A stretch of DNA of 5,354 nucleotides from JAVBSX01 sp051660685 (GTDB taxonomy: Bacteria > Planctomycetota > Planctomycetia > Pirellulales > Thermoguttaceae): NCBI GenBank assembly GCA_051660685.1, contig JBOFQB010000097.1, positions 1 through 5,354 of the forward strand, read 5' to 3'. This document shows positions 1 through 5,218 of the stretch, one piece after another (within the stretch, counting starts at the first letter, position 1; the number at the start of each line of letters is the position of its first letter). The position numbers and the translations under genes were made by a program. The notes beneath the pieces were generated by a model that saw only the letters and a program-made list of their open reading frames with translations, had not been told where the DNA came from and did no database searches.

Positions 1-68
1 GCGATGCGTTCGAGCAATTTTTTGACGAGAGCTTCGAGTTCGGCGATACGTTTATCTTTGGCATCCAT
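1..68 (-). CDS. IS66-type transposase, N-terminal fragment (runs off the window)
   Basis: The minus strand from an ATG at 68 reads MDAKDKRIAELEALVKKLLE followed by RIA, then leaves the window. This charged, leucine-heptad coiled-coil start (MDAKDKRIAELEALV...) is characteristic of the IS66/TnpC-like transposases common in planctomycetes and other environmental bacteria. In that family the coiled coil precedes a zinc-finger-like region and the DDE catalytic domain, neither of which is visible here. The start is fixed by the ATG at 66-68 and by an excellent promoter just upstream (78-107). There is no Shine-Dalgarno sequence. Only 22 complete codons are present, so assignment to the family rests on N-terminal style alone, and any coiled-coil protein starting this way is an alternative. 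Completeness of the element cannot be judged. Confidence 0.6.
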   Translation of the reverse strand, partial: MDAKDKRIAELEALVKKLLERI

Positions 69-77
69 AATGACCGC

Positions 78-107
78 AGTATACGTTTGATACCTCAATC
101 ATGTCAA
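78..107 (-). promoter_or_regulatory. sigma70-like promoter for the IS66-type transposase
   Basis: On the minus strand a perfect -35 box TTGACA (102-107) and a -10 box TATACT (78-83) are separated by 18 bases. The expected transcription start is near 71-72, only about 3 bases before the ATG at 68, so the transcript would be leaderless or nearly so. This agrees with the lack of any Shine-Dalgarno sequence. The boxes are seen directly. Activity and the start point are inferred. Confidence 0.5.
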
Positions 108-160
108 GACCAATTCAAATTGCCGTGAACGGATACAATAACTGATCTATTTTACGTTGC

Positions 161-227
161 TTCTTTCGTGATTTTCGTGTTTTTAATGGTTCTTTTGTAC
201 CACGAAATACACCAAAAACACGAAATC
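161..227. repeat. CACGAAA-type dispersed inverted repeat, copy 1
   Basis: The left part contains two TTTCGTG words (164-170, 173-179) running into GTTTTT. The right part contains ACCACGAAA and AAAAACACGAAATC (214-227). GATTTTCGTGTTTTT at 170-184 pairs with 214-227 apart from one missing A, giving an imperfect hairpin with a loop of about 30 bases. A second element built from the same words lies at 1934-1999. Repeats of this wording are scattered in intergenic spacers of many environmental genomes. Position just downstream of the ispF stop could let it act as a transcript 3' end on the minus strand, but it has no proper terminator U-tract. Confidence 0.55.
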
Positions 228-323
228 AATACAAAACGTTCATCCATTGTGAATCCGCAATTGAGATAGGTTATTTACGTGCAGACACAAAACATCACTT
301 GAATGATGTTGCTGTGTTGTCTA

Positions 324-803
324 TTACATAATCCGCTGAATCAGGACGACGGATTCGGCGGAGATTGCTTCTTCACGACCGATAATGCCGACATGTTCGC
401 CGGTTTTGGCTTTGACGCCAACCAAATCGGGAGAAATCGACAAAATAGCGGCAATCCGTTCCCTGATTTTCTCTTTGACGGGCCCCAATTTGGGTTGTTG
501 GGCAAAAATAATGCAATCAATGTTAACGATCTCCCAATCGTTTTCCCGCAACAATTCGTGAGCGATTTGTAACATTTCCGCCGAATTACGACCACGATTT
601 GCCAAGTCTGAATCCGGAAACAAATCCCCAATGTCTTCCAACCCGGCTGCTCCCAAGAGAGAGTCCGTCATTGCGTGAAGTAACACATCTGCATCACTGT
701 GTCCCAACAATGAAGCGTGATGAGGGATAAACACCCCCCCAAGTGTCAATCCATTCCCTTCAACCAAACGATGTGTGTCATGTCCCAACCCGATTCGATA
801 CAT
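324..803 (-). CDS. ispF: 2-C-methyl-D-erythritol 2,4-cyclodiphosphate synthase
   Basis: Cytoplasmic MEP-pathway enzyme that cyclises CDP-ME 2-phosphate to MECDP with release of CMP, leading to IPP and DMAPP. The protein is 159 residues, the same as E. coli IspF. The N-terminus MYRIGLGHDTHRL carries metal ligands D9 and H11, and GHSDADVLLHA supplies the third, H43 (E. coli D8, H10, H42). GLEDIGDLFPDSD around residue 56 holds the substrate-binding Asp. KAKTGEHVGIIGREEA near the C-terminus is the CDP-binding segment, with REEA where E. coli has RGEG. The frame is open further upstream to a TTG at 845, but the ATG at 803 matches the family start exactly, so I chose it. The upstream GGGAACGGGAA is at best a weak ribosome site. 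The gene stands alone, not fused to ispD. The corrinoid gene lies 196 bases upstream on the same strand. Confidence 0.95.
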   Translation of the reverse strand: MYRIGLGHDTHRLVEGNGLTLGGVFIPHHASLLGHSDADVLLHAMTDSLLGAAGLEDIGDLFPDSDLANRGRNSAEMLQIAHELLRENDWEIVNIDCIIFAQQPKLGPVKEKIRERIAAILSISPDLVGVKAKTGEHVGIIGREEAISAESVVLIQRIM

Positions 804-890
804 TTCCCGTTCCCTGTTAATTTTTCGCTGTTGTTCTTTGGTCAAACCAATCTGTCGTTCCGTTTAGGACGGGGCAATGCGGGTACTTTC

Positions 891-923
891 ATACGACTGT
901 CTCATGTCTCAATACGAATGTCT
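891..923. repeat. 12-bp direct repeat upstream of ispF
   Basis: ATACGACTGTCT (891-902) and ATACGAATGTCT (912-923) differ at one base and are spaced 21 bases apart, close to two helical turns. They lie about 90-120 bases upstream of the ispF ATG in the 196-base gap below the corrinoid gene. The second copy contains ACGAATGTC, which also occurs twice in the tandem array upstream of the corrinoid gene. A same-face operator pair is possible. A decayed copy of the array is equally possible. Confidence 0.35.
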
Positions 924-999
924 TTTATCTGAACCCGAATCACCTCGCCAATCCCAAAATTAAACTCAATGTAAACAAAGCTCCCGTATCAAACACCGT

Positions 1000-1629
1000 T
1001 TACGCATTGTTTTGCGCCCAACGAAGACCGTCAACGGCGGTTTTACCGTAAAAATCACAACCACTTCGTTCAGACATCAGTTCACTTGCAGCTGCTCCGC
1101 CGACAAGGATTTTCACCTTCTCCCGCAATCCGGCTGATTTGATCGCCTCAATTGTTTCAGCAACCGATTTATAACAGGTTGTTAGGAGCAGACTCATTCC
1201 AACGAATTCCGGTTGGTGTTCTCGGATTGCCGCAACAAACTTCTCGGGCGTAACATCGACTCCGAGATCGACAACGGTAAATCCGCTACTTTGGAAGACC
1301 ATTGCCGTAATATCTTTGCCAATATCATGGACATCATGTTGGACGGTTCCAAGAACGATCTTCTTTTTTCGGGCCAAATCAGAAGCATCCGCTTTCATCA
1401 GGGGCGCAAGTTCATTGGTCACTTTTTTCATAATCATCCCGGCAAACATGAGATCGGGAATAAACGCTTCTCCCTGATCGAATCGGTCTCCTAGAGCAAC
1501 CATACCTTCATTACATTCTGCGAGTAGGGATTCGGCCGCAACTCCGTTCTGGAGTTTTTCTCGGATTTTTTGCAGGACAACGGATTCTTGGCAATTGCAA
1601 AGGGCTTGTGCAAGGGAAATGTCGCTCAT
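1000..1629 (-). CDS. corrinoid (B12-binding) methyltransferase partner protein
   Basis: A cytoplasmic corrinoid carrier of the MtaC/MtbC/MttC/MtgC type, which accepts a methyl group from a substrate-specific methyltransferase and passes it to a second one. At 209 residues it has the usual size for this family. Residues about 1-86 form the helical cap (B12-binding_2) and about 88-209 the Rossmann-like cobalamin domain. The signature D99-V-H101-D-I-G104 supplies His101 as lower cobalt ligand. GMSLLLTT (144-151) and VGGAA (176-180) are the other cobalamin contacts, and CDFYGKTAVDGLRWAQ is the usual C-terminal segment. The start ATG at 1629 follows GGAGAA at a spacing of about 8, one of the few credible ribosome sites here. 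No methyltransferase or reactivase gene is in the window, so the substrate (methanol, methylamine, betaine or aryl methyl ether) cannot be named. A tandem repeat array lies directly upstream. Confidence 0.9.
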   Translation of the reverse strand: MSDISLAQALCNCQESVVLQKIREKLQNGVAAESLLAECNEGMVALGDRFDQGEAFIPDLMFAGMIMKKVTNELAPLMKADASDLARKKKIVLGTVQHDVHDIGKDITAMVFQSSGFTVVDLGVDVTPEKFVAAIREHQPEFVGMSLLLTTCYKSVAETIEAIKSAGLREKVKILVGGAAASELMSERSGCDFYGKTAVDGLRWAQNNA

Positions 1630-1665
1630 AACTCAAATTCTCCAGAAAGGAAGGAAAAAGGAAAA

Positions 1666-1800
1666 ACGGTCAAACGTGAACCGACTAAAATGTAAACCAA
1701 ACGAATGTCAAACGGTCCAAATGTGAACCGAGCAAAACGTAAACCAAACGAATGTCAAACGGTCAAACGCGAACCGACCAAAACATCAGCGGTCCAAAAG
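1666..1800. repeat. tandem repeat array, 46-47 bp period, about 2.6 copies
   Basis: Copy 1 (1666-1711) and copy 2 (1712-1758) differ by about four substitutions and one indel. A third, partial copy starts at 1759 and decays after about 30 bases. Each starts ACGGTC and the full copies end ACGAATGTCAA. Inside each unit a shorter period of 15-16 bases is visible, with words such as CAAACGTGAACCGAC, CCAAATGTGAACCGAG and CAAACGCGAACCGAC. The array is therefore a higher-order repeat of an older 15-mer. It begins 37 bases upstream of the corrinoid gene start. On the minus strand, TTGACATTCG appears once per full unit, but no matching -10 box is in register. It has no CRISPR-like spacer structure. 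Confidence 0.75.
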
Positions 1801-1875
1801 GTGAATGAAAACACCCAAATGTCTCTCCCGCAATGTATCACAAACCGTCGAGAATATCAATGTCAGTAAAGCTCA

Positions 1876-2073
1876 GGTTTCTCTCGCAAACAGTCCGCAA
1901 ACAAGTTTTGCGAAAAAGAGTATTTTCATTTCTGAACCACGAAAATCACGAAAATCTCATAAAATACGGTTTTTCGTGTCTTTTGTGTGTTTCGTGGTCA
2001 ACAAATCCGTCCGACCCGGCTCGGTTCAAAGCGGAAAACCAAACTTATTAGCGGACTGGGTTTCTCTCGCAAA
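1876..2073. repeat. duplicated 15-mer GGTTTCTCTCGCAAA
   Basis: GGTTTCTCTCGCAAA occurs exactly at 1876-1890 and at 2059-2073, 183 bases apart on the same strand, flanking the second CACGAAA element. A degenerate third version, TGTCTCTCCCGCAA, lies near 1819-1832. The two exact copies bracket the hairpin-forming segment and could be ends of a small non-autonomous insertion or simply duplicated spacer sequence. Confidence 0.45.
1934..1999. repeat. CACGAAA-type dispersed inverted repeat, copy 2
   Basis: The outer arms GAACCACGAAA (1934-1944) and TTTCGTGGTC (1990-1999) pair over about ten bases. The inner arms CACGAAAA (1947-1954) and TTTTCGTG (1971-1978) pair exactly, leaving a 16-base loop. The word content matches copy 1 (161-227), but the order of arms differs (CACGAAA first here, TTTCGTG first there). 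They therefore look like members of one repeat family in opposite or rearranged orientation. This one lies in the divergent spacer, away from any gene end. Confidence 0.6.
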
Positions 2074-2228
2074 AAAAAATTCTGAGGACTCAGCTTTTTT
2101 TTCTGACACTCATTTGGTATACTCTCCCCCGAATCGCTTGGTATAAGTCGTTTGACTTCAACTTTTTGATTTCGACCGTTCATACTCAACATCCAACAAC
2201 TTATTCACCTTTTTCGGGAATCTCTGTC

Positions 2229-3317
2229 ATGAAAAGGATTTTTGCGCTGCTTGCCCTTTGTTGTTTTACATCGGTTCTTTCCGTTCATCTTTGGGCCGAA
2301 GAACCCCTTGTCCAATCTCGATATGCTCTTGAATTGTTTGAACAGTTCAATACCCCGGACGGAACGGCTCTCGATTCGGAAGGAAACATGATTCTTGCTG
2401 TTCCGAACGCTCATGCTCGAGAAGGAGGAACTTGGTTGCTCAAAATCACCCCGGATGAAAAAGTCGAAAAGTATTTTTGGCTTCCTCCTCATCCAGAAAC
2501 GAATAAGGCGTGTCCGCTTGGAATTGTTTTTGGTTCGGACGGACATCTTTACATTTGTGATGCACAAGGAATTGGCGGGGATACAACGCATAAATCAAGG
2601 ATTTTGCGTGTTATTCACAAAAACGGTCAACCCGTCAGGTGTGAAACGCTTGTCACAAATCTGGTTCAAGCAAACGGTATTGCGTTTTCCAACGGAAAAA
2701 TTTATTTTGCAGAGACCCAGTTTCCTGAAAAAATTGAAAGTTCGCCGATTGAAAGTGGTGTTTTCTGTTTTGACCTGAAAGAATTTCGGAGCGGAACACC
2801 AATTCGTGCATTGCCGGACGGAAAAGATCGGCATTGTATTTACAAGTTCAAGACGGAGAATGTTGATTGGCCGATTGGGGCAAATGGTATTGGGGTTTCC
2901 AACGGCGGAAGTAAAGTCTATGTTGCCAATTTTGGGGACAAGCAAATTATTGAGTTGACACTTGACGCGAGTCGGTCCAAAGTCCTCAAAGATCGGGTTT
3001 GTATTGAAGGAGGATTGATCGAAAGTGTGGACGGACTGAAAGTCTGCCCCAAAGGATACATCCTCTTTGCCGATTTCGTCGGAAATGCCGTCTTCATTGC
3101 CAATCCTGAAAATGGTAAAACGATTTTACTTGCAAAAGACCCGGCTGGAGGAACCGGCAAAGACGGAGAACTGGACCGTTGCAGCGAAGTCTGTTTACGC
3201 GGTTCCAAACTGTATGTCTCCAACATTGACCTCCCTTACGGAAATAAGAACGACGAACCGTATTCACTTTCTGTTCTGGACCTGAACGGTTTTGATTTTG
3301 ACGAATTGTTGAAATAG
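2229..3317 (+). CDS. secreted SMP-30/gluconolactonase-like beta-propeller protein
   Basis: 362 residues, probably exported and acting outside the cytoplasm as a sugar-lactone hydrolase or related propeller enzyme. The reading frame is open from an ATG at 2166, but the ATG at 2229 begins MKRIFALLALCCFTSVLSVH, a clear Sec signal peptide with likely cleavage after LWA at residue 23, so I start there. Cys11-Cys12 do not form a good lipobox. Repeated propeller-blade motifs follow: PDGTALDSEGNMILAVP (43-59), LGIVFGSDGHLYICD (97-111), ANGIAFSNGKIYFAET (148-163), ANGIGVSNGGSKVYVAN (218-234) and VDGLKVCPKGYILFAD (267-282). N149, N219 and D268 sit where SMP-30 enzymes have their metal-binding Asn, Asn and Asp. 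The N-terminal metal-binding Glu (usually in an EGP-type motif) is not evident, the equivalent stretch reading NTPDG. Exact substrate unknown. The MFS gene follows on the same strand after 209 bases. No Shine-Dalgarno is obvious. Confidence 0.8.
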   Translation: MKRIFALLALCCFTSVLSVHLWAEEPLVQSRYALELFEQFNTPDGTALDSEGNMILAVPNAHAREGGTWLLKITPDEKVEKYFWLPPHPETNKACPLGIVFGSDGHLYICDAQGIGGDTTHKSRILRVIHKNGQPVRCETLVTNLVQANGIAFSNGKIYFAETQFPEKIESSPIESGVFCFDLKEFRSGTPIRALPDGKDRHCIYKFKTENVDWPIGANGIGVSNGGSKVYVANFGDKQIIELTLDASRSKVLKDRVCIEGGLIESVDGLKVCPKGYILFADFVGNAVFIANPENGKTILLAKDPAGGTGKDGELDRCSEVCLRGSKLYVSNIDLPYGNKNDEPYSLSVLDLNGFDFDELLK

Positions 3318-3516
3318 GGGATAGGATAGGGGGGATAGGGAATAGGGGGGAGATGAGCGAAGAACAGTAAAAATGCGGGTTCTCCGTCTCTCATTTATAA
3401 CATATAACGACCCCCTCATCTCAATTCCCCAAAACACCTAATCACAATCCCTCATTCCCTATTCCCTACACCCTATTCCCCTAATCCCCAACCCCTAATC
3501 CCTATCCCCTAACCCC
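3317..3516. repeat. G-rich/C-rich low-complexity inverted repeat (heptamer-like)
   Basis: The left part (3317-3350) has G-tracts of 4, 6, 3 and 6 with loops of 8, 3 and 4 bases. It is a G-quadruplex-capable motif on the coding strand that begins inside the TAG stop of the SMP-30-like gene. The right part (3411-3516) is its C-rich counterpart, with about ten C-tracts between 3449 and 3516 in words such as CCCTATTCCC and CCCCTAATCCC. GAGATGAG (3350-3357) pairs exactly with CTCATCTC (3415-3422), and the G- and C-rich arms can extend the stem. The AT-rich loop (about 3358-3410) contains two TATAAC words (3396-3401, 3403-3408) that could be -10 elements for the MFS gene, though no -35 is convincing. 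The C-rich side runs almost to the MFS start codon. Confidence 0.75.
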
Positions 3517-3526
3517 TAAACTTACG

Positions 3527-5089
3527 ATGATTTATCCGCGACTTTGTATTGCCTACTTCTTCCAATTTGCAATCTGGGGCTCCTGGGCTGGAGCACTCGG
3601 GGGTTATATGGGAGGTGTCCTGAAAATGCCCGGTCCCCAAATCGGTTGGTTGTACGCCGCAATCCCGCTCGGTGCTGTTATTTCCCCGCTCTTTATCAGC
3701 CCGATTGCCGACCGCTTTTTTGCAGCCCAAAAGGTTACATCCGTCCTCCACTTTCTCGGCGGTCTCTGTCTCCTCGGTTGCGGTATTCTTTGTGCAACCG
3801 GCAATCAGACCTTTCCGACCCTTATGACGCTGATTCTGCTCTCAGGTATCTGCTTCATGCCGACCATTCCGCTCATCAACACGATTGTCTTCAAACATAT
3901 GCCAAGTCCGACAATGGGACCTTATGTCTTCGTGTTCGGAACATTTGGTTGGATTTTCGTCAACCTGTTCATTGCCGCATTTACAGGTGGAGCAGCAACA
4001 CCGTACTTTTTCTACGTTGGAGCAGGTTGTAGCATCATCCTTTCCCTTTACGTCTTGACGTTGCCGAATACACCTCCCAAAGGAGCACCCGCGCCGGGAG
4101 AAAAAAGCGACGCTCTCGGTCTGGGTGCTTTGAAAATGTTCAAAGACCCTTCCTTTGCAATTTTTGCCGTTTTGGTCTTCCTCGCCAGTATTCCCGCATG
4201 TAATTACTTTTTCCCGGCTCAGGTCTCGTTCCTGACCGAACGCGGTTATCCCTCACCTCTTGCCCTTACAACACTGAATCAATTCTCCGAAATCGCTTTT
4301 ATGGCAGCTTTGCCGTTGTTCGTTGCCCGATTCGGTCTGAAAAACGTTCTGCTAATCGGGATGGGTGCCTGGTCGGTCCGTTACCTCTGTTTCGGTATGC
4401 CCGGCTTTTCCTACACTGTCATCGGCCTTGTTTTACACGGCTTTTGCTATAGTTTTCTCTACGTCGCCGCCTATATGTATACGGAACGTAAAGCACCTGC
4501 CAATCTTAAAGCAAGTGCGCAAGGTTTAATGACCTTCCTCCTCTTAGGTGTCGGTCAGGTTGCAGGAAGTCTCGGTTATGGTTTCATGCACGACGCTTAT
4601 CCCCCCGAAGTTGTCGCAATGGTTCCTTCTGAAATCGGCGAATCAGCCGTTCCCGTTAATCCCGCTTCACTTCCCGCTTGGAATGATGCAAAAATGGAAA
4701 ATTCCGCTTGGAAATACCTCGATCTTGGTTCACTTGTCGCAGGTCTGAGCAAAAAAGGTGGAGAAGAAGAAAAGGCGACAACGGGCAATCTGGGATTGGA
4801 CGTTGACAAAAACAAAGACAATGCGATTACGGTTGCGGAATTGACGGAAATGCCGGACAAACTGGTTTATGGTGAAGTCACCTACGATAAGGGAAAGATT
4901 CTGGAAACCTTTGCTGTTGTCCGCGAAAAACTGGGCAAACCGGTTGACGCCGAGATAACTCGGGAAGAATGGTTGGAGGTTCAGGCGTATGATTGGCGAC
5001 AAATCTGGATACTGCCCGCAATCTGGATCGCGGTCTGTTTCGTCCTTTTCCTGCTTCTTGGAAAAAATCCAACTGAAGTGAAAGAATAG
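3527..5089 (+). CDS. nucleoside:H+ symporter-like MFS transporter with inserted EF-hand domain
   Basis: 520-residue inner-membrane permease of the NupG/XapB-like MFS family. FFQFAIWGSWAGALGGYM (11-28), FGTFGWIF (137-144), NQFSEIAFMAALPLFVARFGLKNVL (251-275) and LKASAQGLMTFLLLGVGQ (327-344) align well with NupG. Roughly twelve helices: TM1-6 within 8-180, a hydrophilic loop 181-208, TM7-11 within 209-355, TM12 at 491-512. Of the nucleoside-contacting residues I recall for NupG, Thr140, Gln261 and Glu264 have matches (T139, Q252, E255), but Arg136 is replaced by Phe (F135), so the substrate may not be a nucleoside. Between TM11 and TM12, residues about 356-489 form a hydrophilic insertion with one perfect EF-hand loop (427-438) and a degenerate second loop (470-481). 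NupG has only a few residues there. The start at 3527 sits in C-rich sequence without a ribosome site, but no later Met precedes TM1. Confidence 0.85.
   Translation: MIYPRLCIAYFFQFAIWGSWAGALGGYMGGVLKMPGPQIGWLYAAIPLGAVISPLFISPIADRFFAAQKVTSVLHFLGGLCLLGCGILCATGNQTFPTLMTLILLSGICFMPTIPLINTIVFKHMPSPTMGPYVFVFGTFGWIFVNLFIAAFTGGAATPYFFYVGAGCSIILSLYVLTLPNTPPKGAPAPGEKSDALGLGALKMFKDPSFAIFAVLVFLASIPACNYFFPAQVSFLTERGYPSPLALTTLNQFSEIAFMAALPLFVARFGLKNVLLIGMGAWSVRYLCFGMPGFSYTVIGLVLHGFCYSFLYVAAYMYTERKAPANLKASAQGLMTFLLLGVGQVAGSLGYGFMHDAYPPEVVAMVPSEIGESAVPVNPASLPAWNDAKMENSAWKYLDLGSLVAGLSKKGGEEEKATTGNLGLDVDKNKDNAITVAELTEMPDKLVYGEVTYDKGKILETFAVVREKLGKPVDAEITREEWLEVQAYDWRQIWILPAIWIAVCFVLFLLLGKNPTEVKE
4589..4990 (+). 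other. EF-hand-containing insertion within the MFS protein (residues 355-488)
   Basis: The segment is hydrophilic, in frame and lies between TM11 and TM12. The loop at 4805-4840 encodes D427-K-N429-K-D431-N-A-I434-T-V-A-E438, matching the EF-hand ligands at positions 1, 3, 5 and 12, with Ile at position 8. A second unit follows after a helix (KILETFAVVREKL, 457-469): G470-K-P-V-D474-A-E-I477-T-R-E-E481 keeps positions 5, 8 and 12 but has lost the acidic residues at 1 and 3. This is the usual paired EF-hand layout with one dead partner. With the standard MFS topology the loop faces the periplasm, where calcium is available. Confidence 0.7.
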
Positions 5090-5137
5090 ACCTGACTTTT
5101 TGGGCTGAACGGAGTCTTGCAATGACACTGTTTCTCA

Positions 5138-5186
5138 GGCTGGTTTTCTGTGGTCACACTTCTTGACACACCACAGAAAACCGGCC
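5138..5186 (+). terminator. strong hairpin downstream of the MFS gene (terminator-like, no U-tract)
   Basis: GGCTGGTTTTCTGTGGT (5138-5154) pairs with ACCACAGAAAACCGGCC (5170-5186). This gives a 17-bp stem with a single G-U pair and a 15-base loop, starting 49 bases after the MFS stop. Outer arms 5102-5110 and 5195-5203 can add a further nine pairs with one mismatch. No T-run follows on either strand, so it is not a classical intrinsic terminator. It may instead stabilise the 3' end, insulate against the IS to its right, or be a repeat-type palindrome. Confidence 0.5.
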
Positions 5187-5218
5187 TATCGTCAGTTCAA
5201 CCCTAGCGTATTTCAATA

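Larger units (their letters stand above)
1630..2228. other. divergent intergenic spacer, no convincing gene
   Basis: About 600 bases separate the start of the corrinoid gene (minus) from the start of the SMP-30-like gene (plus). The spacer holds the tandem array (1666-1800), a CACGAAA inverted repeat (1934-1999), a duplicated 15-mer (1876-1890 and 2059-2073), and a small palindrome between A9 and T8 tracts (2071-2102). TTGGTATA occurs twice (2114-2121, 2139-2146), the second giving a -10-like TATAAG, but no -35 box fits the spacing. Open frames here (for example 1805-2146) show no recognisable protein pattern and run through the repeats, so I do not call them genes. Promoters for both flanking genes should lie here but cannot be placed with confidence. 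Confidence 0.6.

Noticed and set aside
804..845. 14-residue N-terminal extension of IspF from a TTG at 845
   Set aside because: The extension is charged and unlike the family; the ATG at 803 gives the standard MYRIGLGHD start and the usual 159-residue length.
1666..1800. CRISPR array
   Set aside because: Repeats are head-to-tail without unique spacers, only about 2.6 copies and strongly diverged, with no cas genes nearby.
2071..2102. Intrinsic bidirectional terminator
   Set aside because: The stem is only five base pairs with a two-base loop, and it does not lie at the end of any gene.
1805..2146. 113-codon open frame on the plus strand in the divergent spacer
   Set aside because: It runs through the duplicated 15-mer and the CACGAAA hairpin, has no protein-like conservation pattern that I recognise and no ribosome site; most likely chance.
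2166..2228. 21-residue extension of the SMP-30-like protein from ATG 2166
   Set aside because: It would bury the signal peptide behind a polar stretch; the ATG at 2229 begins a normal signal peptide.
3449..3516. Telomere-like CCCTAA repeat as a replicon end
   Set aside because: The words are irregular (CCCTATT, CCCCTAAT, CCCCAA), the array is internal and it is matched by a G-rich inverted partner; a short tandem repeat spacer is simpler.
4597..5128. Minus-strand open frames opposite the MFS gene (4597-4860 and 4730-5128)
   Set aside because: They are antisense shadows of a strong MFS/EF-hand coding frame with no recognisable protein features.
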